Shown one piece after another: positions 16,063 to 23,526 of a stretch of 35,735 bases of DNA. Position numbers and translations under genes: made by a program. Below the pieces are notes generated by a model. The model was given only the letters and a program-made list of their open reading frames with translations. It was not told the DNA's origin and ran no database searches. Within the stretch, counting starts at the first letter, position 1. The number at the start of each line of letters is the position of its first letter. Source of the DNA: Clostridiales bacterium (GTDB lineage Bacteria; Bacillota; Clostridia; Oscillospirales; Oscillospiraceae); contig SFDT01000018.1 in NCBI GenBank assembly GCA_004558115.1, positions 1 to 35,735 on the forward strand. The letters are read 5' to 3'.

Positions 16063-16113
16063 ATTATATCAATCGGTCTATATAATAACATCATAAAAGC
16101 AGGAGCATGTCAA
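16063..16113 (-). promoter_or_regulatory. tetR promoter with overlapping operator-like inverted repeat
   Basis: Minus strand: consensus TTGACA (16108-16113), 17-bp spacer, TGTTAT (16085-16090). An inverted repeat ATTATAT (16063-16069) with ATATAAT (16080-16086), 10 bp apart, covers the downstream edge of the -10 and the start point. A bound TetR dimer there would block transcription. The promoter is visible; operator function is inferred. Confidence 0.6.
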
Positions 16114-16124
16114 GAATTTTTCAC

Positions 16125-16158
16125 AAAAAAAAGAGAGGGGCATCTCTCCCCTCTCTTT
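16125..16158 (-). terminator. Terminator of gpsA
   Basis: An 11-bp stem AAAGAGAGGGG (16130-16140) with CCCCTCTCTTT (16148-16158), followed on the minus strand by a run of T (complement of 16125-16132). It starts 3 bp after the gpsA stop codon. Confidence 0.88.
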
Positions 16159-16161
16159 GGC

Positions 16162-17166
16162 TCACATCCAGGTGGTCTCCAGCAATTCGTCCTTCTTGGC
16201 CCGGGTCATAAGCTCTGTCACCACATCCCGCACCTGCTTGCCGTGATACAGCACCTCATAGGCGCAGCGGCAGATGGGCATATCCACACCCTCCCGCTGG
16301 GCCAGCTGGTGGATGCTCTCCGCGGCGTAATAGCCCTCCACCACGGCGCCCACTTCCTCCATGGCCTCCCGCACGGTCTTTCCCTGGCCGATGAGAATGC
16401 CGGCCCGGTTGTTCCGGGAGTGCATGGAGGTACAGGTGACGATGAGGTCGCCCATGCCGGCCAGACCGCCGAAGGTGCGGCGGGTGCCGCCCAGCTGCTC
16501 CCCCAGGCGGGTGATCTCCGCCATGGCCCGGGTCATGAGCAGTGCTTTCGTGTTGTCCTGGAACCCAAGGCCCGTGCAGATGCCGCAGCTGAGGGCCACA
16601 ACGTTTTTCAGTGCGCCGGCCAGCTCCACGCCGATGATGTCATAGCTGGTGTAAATGCGGAAATAATCGTTCATGAAGGCATCCTGAACGAACCGGGCTG
16701 CCGTCCGGTCCGGACAGGCAGCCACGCAGCCCGTAGGCATCCGGATGCCCACCTCCTCCGCGTGGGAGGGGCCGGAAAGGGCAGCCACTTTACAAATATG
16801 ATGCGTTTCCTCCTGGAGCACCTGGCTCATGCGGAGGTTGGTATCCCGCTCAATGCCCTTGGACACGGACACCAAAATGCTGTCCCGCCGCAGATAGGGA
16901 GCCGCTTTCTTTCCGGTGTCCCGAACGGCAAAGGAAGGCGCCGCGCACACCACCATATCCGCGCCCTCCAGCACGGAAAGGTCGCCGGTGACCTGAAGGC
17001 TCTCCGGCAGAGGGACCCCCTTCAGCAGGGGATTTTCCCGCGTCCGGGCCATCTCCTCCGCCTTGGCGGGGTTATGGGACCAGAGGTATGTCTCGTGACC
17101 ATTGTCGCAGAGGACCCGGCTCAGGGCCGTGCCCCAGCCGCCGCTGCCCAGCACAACTGCTTTCAT
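16162..17166 (-). CDS. gpsA: Glycerol-3-phosphate dehydrogenase [NAD(P)+]
   Basis: Makes sn-glycerol-3-phosphate from dihydroxyacetone phosphate, the backbone for phospholipids. The 334 residues show the N-terminal Rossmann motif VLGSGGWGTAL (5-15), the conserved block VSKGIE, LSGPSHAEEV (family LSGPSfA), and the catalytic lysine in AGALKNVVALSCGICTGLGFQDN. The C-terminal substrate domain has NRAGILIGQGKT. It is 13 bp after plsY, so the enzyme that makes glycerol-3-phosphate is co-expressed with the acyltransferase that uses it. Confidence 0.97.
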   Translation of the reverse strand: MKAVVLGSGGWGTALSRVLCDNGHETYLWSHNPAKAEEMARTRENPLLKGVPLPESLQVTGDLSVLEGADMVVCAAPSFAVRDTGKKAAPYLRRDSILVSVSKGIERDTNLRMSQVLQEETHHICKVAALSGPSHAEEVGIRMPTGCVAACPDRTAARFVQDAFMNDYFRIYTSYDIIGVELAGALKNVVALSCGICTGLGFQDNTKALLMTRAMAEITRLGEQLGGTRRTFGGLAGMGDLIVTCTSMHSRNNRAGILIGQGKTVREAMEEVGAVVEGYYAAESIHQLAQREGVDMPICRCAYEVLYHGKQVRDVVTELMTRAKKDELLETTWM

Positions 17167-17179
17167 GATGTTCCCTCCC

Positions 17180-17863
17180 TTATGCGTGTTTCCGGTGCAG
17201 GCTGAATTTATTTTCCGTGCCGCTCAAAAGCCGCTGGATGTTGCCGCGGTGCTGCCACACCACCAGCCCCCCGCAGGCGAAGGCCAGCGCCACGATGACC
17301 GGGTCGGGATAGCAGTACCAGGAGATAAAGGGAAAGCTGGCCCCGGCCCAGAGAGAGCCCAGGGATACGTAGCGGGTCAGGATGGTGAGGATGAGAAAGC
17401 CGCCCCATACCACCAGAGCCACCCGCCAGTCGATCATGATGGCGATGGTGCCGCCGGAGAGGATACCCTTGCCGCCCTTGAAATGGAACATGCAGGGGAA
17501 CATATGGCCCAGCAGGCAGAATACACCGGCCCAGTATTTTGCAAACGTAAGGATATTCGCTCCGTCAAACATGAAATGACGGAAGAGGGCGGCGCTGAGC
17601 AGCAGGGCCGCCACCGCTTTCAGCACATCGCACAAAATGACCACCGCGGTCAAGGGGCCGCCAAAGGTGCGGTGGAAATTGGTCAGGCCCGCGTTGCCGC
17701 TGCCGTGGTTGCGTACATCGTCCCGCAGGATATACTTGGAAACGATGACCGCACCGTTGAAGCAGCCGCAGAAATAAGCGATCACCGCCGCTGCCAGGGC
17801 CGGGAGCCAAAAATCCGGCCCCCATTCCAGCAGCAAATGGCCAAGACTCACCGTTTGGTCCAT
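17180..17863 (-). CDS. plsY: Acyl-phosphate:glycerol-3-phosphate acyltransferase
   Basis: Integral membrane enzyme that moves the acyl group of acyl-phosphate to glycerol-3-phosphate, the first step of phospholipid synthesis. At 227 residues it is slightly longer than usual. All three conserved loops are visible: RNHGSGNAGLTNFHR (family GSGNxGaTN), GHMFPCMFHFKGGKGI, and QHRGNIQRLLSGTEN. Several hydrophobic helices surround them. The first loop reads RNHGSGNAGLTN rather than the common RxxGSGNxGATN, a mild variant. The gene lies 3 bp after der and 13 bp before gpsA, a common Firmicutes order. Confidence 0.96.
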   Translation of the reverse strand: MDQTVSLGHLLLEWGPDFWLPALAAAVIAYFCGCFNGAVIVSKYILRDDVRNHGSGNAGLTNFHRTFGGPLTAVVILCDVLKAVAALLLSAALFRHFMFDGANILTFAKYWAGVFCLLGHMFPCMFHFKGGKGILSGGTIAIMIDWRVALVVWGGFLILTILTRYVSLGSLWAGASFPFISWYCYPDPVIVALAFACGGLVVWQHRGNIQRLLSGTENKFSLHRKHA

Positions 17864-17866
17864 AAT

Positions 17867-19195
17867 TCACTCCTCCTTATCGCCTTTCTGGCGGATGGAG
17901 AGGATCACAGGGGTGCCCTCCAGGCCGAAGGTATTGCGGATGCAGTTTTCAATATACCGCTGGTAAGAGAAATGGAACAGCCGGGCATCGTTGCAGAAAA
18001 TCACGAAGTGGGGCGGCTTGACGCCCACCTGGGTCATATAGTAGATCTTCAGCCGGCGGCCCTTGTCCGTGGGGGGCTGCACCCGGGTCTGGGCATCCTC
18101 CAGGACGTTATTCAGCATACCGGTGGTGATGCGGGTCGCCGCCTGGTTGCTGACATAATCAATGAGCTCAAACAGCCGGTCCACCCGCTGGCCGGTCTTG
18201 GCGGAAATGAACAGGATGGGGGCGTAGGTCATGAAGGCCAGGTCCTGGCGGACCTTCTCCCGCATCCGGTCCATGGTCTTGTCATCCTTTTCCACCAAAT
18301 CCCACTTGTTGATGACGATAATGCTGGCCTTGCCGGCCTCGTGGGCCAGGCCCGCCACCTTGGTGTCCTGCTCCGTGACACCCTCCGTGGCGTCGATCAT
18401 AATGAGGCACACATCACTGCGCTCAATGGCCATGGTGGCCCGGAGAACGCTGTATTTTTCAATATCCTCCTCCACCTTGGACTTCTTGCGGATACCGGCG
18501 GTATCGATGAACACGAACTTGCCCTGTTCGTTTTCAAAGCGGGAGTCGATGGCGTCCCGGGTGGTGCCGGCCACGTTGGACACGATGACCCGCTCCTCCC
18601 CCAGGATCTTGTTCACCAGGGAACTCTTGCCGGCGTTGGGCTTGCCGATGACGGCCACCTTGATGGCGTCGTCCTCTTCCTCCTCTTCCTCCTCCGGGGG
18701 GAAATACTGGATACAGGCGTCCAGCAGGTCGCCGGTGCCGTGGCCGTGGACGGCGGAGACGGCGATGGGGTCGCCGAGGCCCAGGTTGTAAAACTCGTAA
18801 AAGTCCGGGTCCACGTTGCCGGTGGAGTCCATTTTGTTCACTGCCAGCACGATGGGCTTGCCGCTGCGCAGCAGCATGTTGGCCACCTCATGGTCGGAGG
18901 CGGTGAGGCCGGTCTTGATATCTGTCAAAAAGATAATGACATTGGCGTTTTCGATGGCGATCTGGGCCTGGTCCCGCATGAACTCCAGGATCTGGTTGTC
19001 CGTGCGGGGCTCGATGCCGCCGGTGTCGATGAGCGTGAACTGGCGGCCGTTCCAGTCCGTCTCCCCATAAATACGGTCCCGGGTAACGCCGGGGGTGTCC
19101 TCCACAATGGAAAGCCGCCTGCCGATCAGCTTGTTGAACAGCATGGACTTGCCCACGTTGGGGCGGCCTACGATAGCAACGATAGGTTTCGACAT
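17867..19195 (-). CDS. der: Ribosome-assembly GTPase Der (EngA)
   Basis: Essential double GTPase for 50S subunit maturation, 442 residues. The first G domain has GRPNVGKS at 10-17, DTGGIE and NKMD; the second has GKPNAGKSSLVN near 180, DTAGIRKK and NKWDLVEK. A C-terminal KH-like domain follows. An acidic linker of Glu (PPEEEEEEEDD) joins the two G domains. AAAGGGAG precedes the ATG. It has its own promoter (19288-19316) with a leader of about 85 bases after the rpmF terminator. plsY follows after 3 bp. Confidence 0.97.
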   Translation of the reverse strand: MSKPIVAIVGRPNVGKSMLFNKLIGRRLSIVEDTPGVTRDRIYGETDWNGRQFTLIDTGGIEPRTDNQILEFMRDQAQIAIENANVIIFLTDIKTGLTASDHEVANMLLRSGKPIVLAVNKMDSTGNVDPDFYEFYNLGLGDPIAVSAVHGHGTGDLLDACIQYFPPEEEEEEEDDAIKVAVIGKPNAGKSSLVNKILGEERVIVSNVAGTTRDAIDSRFENEQGKFVFIDTAGIRKKSKVEEDIEKYSVLRATMAIERSDVCLIMIDATEGVTEQDTKVAGLAHEAGKASIIVINKWDLVEKDDKTMDRMREKVRQDLAFMTYAPILFISAKTGQRVDRLFELIDYVSNQAATRITTGMLNNVLEDAQTRVQPPTDKGRRLKIYYMTQVGVKPPHFVIFCNDARLFHFSYQRYIENCIRNTFGLEGTPVILSIRQKGDKEE

Positions 19196-19287
19196 CTTGT
19201 CTCCCTTTCCAGAGCACCGCCGCTTCCCCGCTTACGGCGAAGGGACTGCCGGATGCTCACAGTTCTTTTCATAAAATCCCATGATGT

Positions 19288-19316
19288 ATTATACCCGCTC
19301 CCAGCCGGATACGCAA
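19288..19316 (-). promoter_or_regulatory. Promoter of der-plsY-gpsA
   Basis: Minus strand: TTGCGT (19311-19316), 17-bp spacer, consensus TATAAT (19288-19293). It lies between the rpmF terminator and der, making der-plsY-gpsA a separate unit. Confidence 0.78.
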
Positions 19317-19370
19317 GCACAAAGCGCAGCTTTCGACGCTCCTCAAGAACGCAATTCCGCCCACAGGCGC

Positions 19371-19407
19371 AAAAAGTTAGGAGGGAAGAATCCTTCTTCC
19401 CTCCTAA
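19371..19407 (-). terminator. Terminator of yceD-rpmF
   Basis: A 14-bp perfect stem (19377-19390 with 19394-19407, TCC loop) followed on the minus strand by CTTTTT (complement of 19371-19376). It begins 20 bp after the rpmF stop. Confidence 0.9.
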
Positions 19408-19426
19408 AGCAAGCATGCGCAAATCC

Positions 19427-19621
19427 TTATTTAGAGACGACGGACTTAACAACCTTGACCTCACGGCCATTGTAAGTACCGCACTCCTGGCACATTCTGT
19501 GAGGCAGGTGCAGCGCACCGCATTTCGGGCATTTCACGAGACCGGGGACAGCCAGCTTCCAAGTGGAGCTGCGCCGCTTGTCGCGTCTTGCTTTGGATAC
19601 TTTTCCCTTAGGTACTGCCAT
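19427..19621 (-). CDS. rpmF: 50S ribosomal protein L32
   Basis: Large-subunit ribosomal protein of 64 residues. The start MAVPKGKVSKARRDKRRS is the L32 signature, and CPKCG with CQECG forms a zinc site, so this is the C+ form. The ATG at 19621 has AAGGAGGTG eight bases upstream, which excludes a longer frame. It follows yceD, the pairing found across bacteria, although the usual plsX and fabH do not follow here. Confidence 0.97.
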   Translation of the reverse strand: MAVPKGKVSKARRDKRRSSTWKLAVPGLVKCPKCGALHLPHRMCQECGTYNGREVKVVKSVVSK

Positions 19622-19682
19622 TGTGACACCTCCTTGATCTTTCAAAGGCCCGGGAGGTCAAGCCCGTCCTTAGTTTGTTTCT

Positions 19683-20180
19683 TTATTTGTTCTCCAAAAG
19701 CTTGGCCAGGACTGCGAGCCGCGGGTCCACTTCCTTTTCACAGGAGCAGGGGCCGAGGTTCAGGTCAGCGCCGCACCGGGGGCACAGTCCCTTGCAATCT
19801 TCCGAACACAATGTCTTCGTGTCCATTCCGAGGATGAACGCGGTCCGGGCCAGGTCGGAAAGGTCCACCTTGCCCTCCTCCAGCAGGACGATCTCGTCGT
19901 TGTCCTCGTCCTGAAGCTCCTCCGCCAGCATACAACTGTACGGAACTTCCTTGTCCTGGAGAAATTCCTTCCCGCAGCGGTCGCACACGGCGTCCAGTAC
20001 GGAGCGGGCCGTCAAATCCAGATGCAGCACATCGGCGCTGCTGTACACCCTGCCCTCCACCGTCACGGGACGGGAAACGGGATGCCGGCCGGAAAACTCC
20101 AGGTCGGACAAGTCCATCTCAAACTGGAAGGTCAGCTCTTTGGCGGGGTCCCGCAGGATGGGTTTTACATCAAAAAGCAT
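19683..20180 (-). CDS. yceD: YceD family protein (DUF177)
   Basis: A 165-residue protein of the DUF177/YceD family, a partner gene of rpmF in most bacteria and linked to 23S rRNA or ribosome assembly. Visible are the family blocks LTARSVLDAVCDRCGKEF (about 56-73), DEIVLLEEGKVDLSDLARTAFIL and the cysteine-rich end CSEDCKGLCPRCGADLN, which looks like a zinc-binding knuckle. A consensus promoter (20208-20236) lies directly upstream. The gap to rpmF is 61 bp. The exact biochemical role is not settled for the family. Confidence 0.94.
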   Translation of the reverse strand: MLFDVKPILRDPAKELTFQFEMDLSDLEFSGRHPVSRPVTVEGRVYSSADVLHLDLTARSVLDAVCDRCGKEFLQDKEVPYSCMLAEELQDEDNDEIVLLEEGKVDLSDLARTAFILGMDTKTLCSEDCKGLCPRCGADLNLGPCSCEKEVDPRLAVLAKLLENK

Positions 20181-20207
20181 AAGCTACCTCGCAATGACAC
20201 GAGTAGT

Positions 20208-20236
20208 ATTATAAGGGATACACCACTCGTTGTCAA
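20208..20236 (-). promoter_or_regulatory. Consensus promoter of yceD-rpmF
   Basis: Minus strand: perfect TTGACA (20231-20236), 17-bp spacer, perfect TATAAT (20208-20213). This is the only fully consensus promoter noticed in the window, fitting high ribosomal-protein demand. Confidence 0.9.
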
Positions 20237-20256
20237 ACTATTTTTTCAAAAAATTG

Positions 20257-20742
20257 TTATCTTTTTTTCTTTTTGCCGGCGGTGTCCCGGTTGGGGTCAA
20301 AGCAGCTGCCGGTCAGGTCGATGCCCATGATAGCCGTGCGGAAACCGGTCCGCAGGACCTCATAGGTGGTGATATAGTACGCCTGCTTGGGCCAGCGGTC
20401 CGCCCAGCTCTGCCGCAGAACGCCGGCAAACCGCGCGCAAAGGGGGTCCGGCTCCTCGAGAAGCATGGGGGAAAGGAAGCAGACTACCACCTGCCGTTCA
20501 TCCACCATCCGCGCTCCCCGGCCCAGCAGGCGCTTGTTCCAGTTCCGCTCCAGGGCATCCAATACGGCATCCGCCAGTTTTTGCAGCCCCTCCACATCTT
20601 CCGCTTCCCGCACAGCCCGGGCGTACAGGGGGGCAAACCGCTCCTGATACCGGTGAAAAGCCTCCTCATAATCCGCACGGTTGAACCGCTTCAGCCAGTC
20701 ATCGGCTTCCCAAACGGCGGCACAGAGCGCATCTACGTTCAT
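20257..20742 (-). CDS. Unknown soluble protein with basic tail, 161 residues
   Basis: I do not recognise a named family. The protein is mainly helical, with an amphipathic N-terminal region (ALCAAVWEADDWLKRFNRADYEEAFHRY), a segment VVVCFLSPMLLEEPDPLCARFAGVLRQSW, and YYITTYEVLRTGFRTAIMGIDL near the end. It closes with a very basic AGKKKKR tail encoded by two A runs. No signal peptide or clear membrane helix is seen. Its ATG overlaps the stop of the upstream membrane gene by 4 bp, so the two are co-translated. It lies just before the yceD promoter with no terminator between. Confidence 0.65.
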   Translation of the reverse strand: MNVDALCAAVWEADDWLKRFNRADYEEAFHRYQERFAPLYARAVREAEDVEGLQKLADAVLDALERNWNKRLLGRGARMVDERQVVVCFLSPMLLEEPDPLCARFAGVLRQSWADRWPKQAYYITTYEVLRTGFRTAIMGIDLTGSCFDPNRDTAGKKKKR

Positions 20743-21077
20743 AGCTCCTCCTCTTCTTCGCCGGTCTCCTCCGGCTCATCGTCAGCTTCTTCACCGGCTG
20801 TCTCCTCCGCCTCACCGATCGCCTCCGGCTCGTCGGACCAGGAAGATGGGTCGTCCTTATGCTCCACACCATAGCGGTATGCCTTCCACTCCCGCCAAAG
20901 CAGCCAGCAGCCCGCGACGGCAAAGACCACTGCCGCCCCGATGCTCAGAGCCTTGTAATCACTCTCGCCGATGTCGGTGATCAGCTGATAGGCCAGATAC
21001 AGCAAATAGCCGCCGGCCAGGATCATAAACGCATTGGTCCGCCCTGTCTGCTTTTTTTCGGGACCTTGTTTCTCCAT
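20739..21077 (-). CDS. Unknown membrane protein with acidic tail, 112 residues
   Basis: A small protein with a basic N-terminus (KKQTGRTN), two hydrophobic helices (about 16-35 and 44-61), and a long cytoplasmic tail that is almost all Glu, Asp, Ala, Gly and Pro, ending GEEEEEL. The family is not recognised. CAGGAG lies about nine bases before the ATG at 21077. It overlaps the next gene (20257-20742) by ATGA. The acidic tail opposite its partner's lysine-rich tail is noted in the findings. Confidence 0.65.
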   Translation of the reverse strand: MEKQGPEKKQTGRTNAFMILAGGYLLYLAYQLITDIGESDYKALSIGAAVVFAVAGCWLLWREWKAYRYGVEHKDDPSSWSDEPEAIGEAEETAGEEADDEPEETGEEEEEL

Positions 21078-21120
21078 TCAGTTTCTCCTGCCTTCCCGTA
21101 AAAATTCTTGTTCCCATCGC

Positions 21121-21149
21121 TTTACAAGTCCGCCTGAAACAGGTATGAT
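21121..21149 (+). promoter_or_regulatory. Promoter of the pseudouridine synthase gene
   Basis: TTTACA (21121-21126), 17-bp spacer, TATGAT (21144-21149), about 32 bp before the ATG at 21182. Confidence 0.75.
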
Positions 21150-21181
21150 AAATGCGATTTCACCATATTTCGGAGGACATT

Positions 21182-22144
21182 ATGCGGGAATTCACCATTG
21201 GAAAAAATGACGCCGGCCAGCGGCTGGACCGCTTTGTGGCAAAGAACCTGCCGCTGCTGCCCCCTGCCCTGCTGCAAAAATATATCCGCCTCAAGCGCAT
21301 CAAGGTCAACGGCAAGGGCTCCAAGCGGGATGTGCGGCTGAACGCCGGCGATGTCCTTCAATTATATATCAACGATGAGTTTTTTGACAAGCCCTCTGAG
21401 GAAAACATGTTCCTGACGCTGTTCAATCCTCAGCTGGACATCGTGTATGAGGATGAAAACCTGCTGCTGGTGAACAAGCGGCCCGGCCTGGTGGTCCACG
21501 CCGACGAGACGGAGAAGGTGAACACCCTCATCAACCATATCCAGGCCTATCTGTACCAGAAGCGGGAGTGGAACCCCAAATGGGAAAACGCCTTTGCCCC
21601 CGCCCTGTGCAACCGCATTGACCGCAACACCGGCGGCATTGTCATCGCCGCCAAAAACGCCGAGACCCTCCGTATCATCAACGAAAAGATCAAAAACCAC
21701 GAGCTGGAAAAAAGCTACCTCTGTGTCACCGTGGGGCACCCCCGGCCCGCGGAAGGCCGCATTGAGGGCTTTTTGCTGAAGGACGAGGCGAAAAAGCAGG
21801 TCTCTTTCTATCACAAGCCCGTCCCCGGCGGCAAGACCGCCGTCACGCTGTACAAAACGCTGGAGAGCCGCGGCCCGCTGTCTTTGGTGGAGTGCCGCCT
21901 GCTGACCGGCCGGACCCACCAGATCCGGGTCTCCATGGCGGAGATCGGCTGCCCCCTGCTGGGCGACGGCAAATACGGCCAGGGCGCCGTCAACAAGCAG
22001 TATCATGAGACCCGCCAGGCCCTGTATTCCTATAAATTGGCCTTTGCCTTCACCACGGACGCCGGGGCGCTGGAATATCTGCGGGGCAAGGAGTTCCGCG
22101 TGGACAGCGTTCCTTTCCGGGACAAGTATTTTCCCCCGAAATGA
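21182..22144 (+). CDS. RluA-family pseudouridine synthase
   Basis: RNA-modifying enzyme that converts a uridine to pseudouridine, probably in 23S rRNA; the target site cannot be read from the sequence. The 320-residue form starts at the ATG at 21182, preceded by GGAGG. An S4 RNA-binding domain (about 7-62, GQRLDRFVAKNL and IKVNGK) leads to the catalytic domain. The catalytic aspartate is D147 in CNRIDRNTGG; the common RluA motif is HRLDxxTSG, so His and Ser are replaced by Asn and Gly. The second motif LTGRTHQIRVSMAEIGCPLLGDGKYG is intact. It is a single-gene unit divergent from 20739-21077. Confidence 0.93.
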   Translation: MREFTIGKNDAGQRLDRFVAKNLPLLPPALLQKYIRLKRIKVNGKGSKRDVRLNAGDVLQLYINDEFFDKPSEENMFLTLFNPQLDIVYEDENLLLVNKRPGLVVHADETEKVNTLINHIQAYLYQKREWNPKWENAFAPALCNRIDRNTGGIVIAAKNAETLRIINEKIKNHELEKSYLCVTVGHPRPAEGRIEGFLLKDEAKKQVSFYHKPVPGGKTAVTLYKTLESRGPLSLVECRLLTGRTHQIRVSMAEIGCPLLGDGKYGQGAVNKQYHETRQALYSYKLAFAFTTDAGALEYLRGKEFRVDSVPFRDKYFPPK

Positions 22145-22216
22145 CCCCCGTTCCCCCAGGTGGGGGTCCCCTTGGTCCCCGGGAGGAATTTCCCTCGTAA
22201 AATATAGGTAATTCCC

Positions 22217-22245
22217 TTGACATTTGGAGATACTTCCGATATAGT
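22217..22245 (+). promoter_or_regulatory. Promoter of the potABCD operon
   Basis: TTGACA (22217-22222), 17-bp spacer, TATAGT (22240-22245), with a leader of about 90 bases before potA. I see no known riboswitch in the leader. Confidence 0.8.
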
Positions 22246-22341
22246 TCAAATTGCTGAATTTCGACGAGAAAGGTTCCCCCTCAACAGAGAGAAGAGGCGC
22301 ATGTGTTTATACAAAAATATGATTGAAATGGGGGAGGATAC

Positions 22342-23526
22342 ATGTCCAAAGAGTTGATTCGCCTGCGGGACCTGTGCATGGCGTTTGACGACGAACCTGT
22401 ATTGAATCACATCAATCTTTATATCAATGACAAAGAATTCCTCACATTGCTCGGACCCAGCGGGTGCGGTAAGACCACCACGCTGCGGATCATTGGCGGC
22501 TTCGCGACTCCCACGTCCGGAGACGTCCTGTTCGACGGTGTGAGGATTAATGACGTTCCGCCCTATCAGCGGCAGATCAATACCGTTTTCCAGAAATACG
22601 CCCTGTTTCCGCACCTGAACGTCTATGAAAATATTGCGTTCGGCCTGCGGATGCAGCGACGGCCGGACCCCAATGACCCCACCGGAAAGCGGAAGGTAAA
22701 AATTCCCGAGGAGGAGATCGACCAGCGGGTCATGGAAATGCTGGAGGTCATCAGCCTCAAGGGCTTTGAGCACCGCAAGCCCGACGCCCTCTCCGGCGGC
22801 CAGCAGCAGCGGGTGGCCATTGCCCGGGCCCTGGTGAACCGGCCCAAGGTTTTGCTGTTGGACGAGCCTCTGGGCGCTTTGGACCTGAAGCTCCGCAAGG
22901 ACATGCAGATCGAGCTCAAGCGCATCCAGCAGCAGGTGGGCATCACGTTTATCTACGTGACCCACGACCAGGAGGAGGCCCTGACCATGTCCGACACCAT
23001 CGTGGTCATGGACAAGGGCTGCATCCAGCAGATCGGCACGCCCGAGGATATCTACAACGAGCCGAAAAACGCCTTTGTGGCGGACTTTATCGGTGAGTCC
23101 AACATCATCGACGGCATCATGGTCCGGGACAAGGTGGTAAAGATGTACGGCCGGGAGTTCGCCTGCCTGGACGGCGGCTTCGGCGAAAATGAGCCCGTGG
23201 ACGTGGTCATCCGTCCCGAGGACATCGACATCGTCCCCGTGGAGCAGGGCCAGCTGGTGGGCACCGTCACCAACGTGACCTTCAAGGGGATGCAGTACGA
23301 CATCATCGTGGACTTCCGGGGCTTCAAGTGGCTCATCCAGACCACGGACCACTCCCCTGTGGGCGCCCGCATCGGCATCAAGATCGACCCCGACGGCATC
23401 CACGTCATGAAAAAGAGCCAGTACTCCGGCATGTTCGGCGACTACTCCTCCTTCTCCGAGGAGTACGACGAGCTGGACGACGCCAGCCTTGCGCTGGACG
23501 AGGAGGAGAGCGGGGATGAAGAATAA
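22342..23526 (+). CDS. potA: Spermidine/putrescine ABC transporter ATPase
   Basis: ATP-binding subunit that powers polyamine import, 394 residues. Walker A GPSGCGKTT is at 38-46, the ABC signature LSGGQQQR near 150, Walker B VLLLDEPLGALD follows, then the H-loop THDQEEA. The C-terminal TOBE domain starts near 290 (VDVVIRPEDIDIV). The protein ends in an acidic tail (EEYDELDD, EEESGDEE) that is longer than in E. coli PotA. A 10-residue insert, RRPDPNDPTGKRKV, follows the Q-loop region. GGGGGAGG precedes the ATG. Its stop lies inside potB, an 11-bp overlap. Confidence 0.95.
   Translation: MSKELIRLRDLCMAFDDEPVLNHINLYINDKEFLTLLGPSGCGKTTTLRIIGGFATPTSGDVLFDGVRINDVPPYQRQINTVFQKYALFPHLNVYENIAFGLRMQRRPDPNDPTGKRKVKIPEEEIDQRVMEMLEVISLKGFEHRKPDALSGGQQQRVAIARALVNRPKVLLLDEPLGALDLKLRKDMQIELKRIQQQVGITFIYVTHDQEEALTMSDTIVVMDKGCIQQIGTPEDIYNEPKNAFVADFIGESNIIDGIMVRDKVVKMYGREFACLDGGFGENEPVDVVIRPEDIDIVPVEQGQLVGTVTNVTFKGMQYDIIVDFRGFKWLIQTTDHSPVGARIGIKIDPDGIHVMKKSQYSGMFGDYSSFSEEYDELDDASLALDEEESGDEE

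Noticed and set aside
17102..19837. Long plus-strand frame opposite plsY, der and rpmF
   Set aside because: It is antisense to clearly assigned essential genes, crosses their terminators and promoters, and its composition is that of a shadow frame.
22143..22200. Terminator after the pseudouridine synthase gene
   Set aside because: GACCCCC/GGGGGTC and other GC-rich pairings exist, but no T tract follows, so I could not call a terminator.
22246..22341. Possible riboswitch (guanidine-II-like) in the potA leader
   Set aside because: One small TTTC-GACGA-GAAA hairpin is present, but the required second ACGR-loop hairpin is missing.
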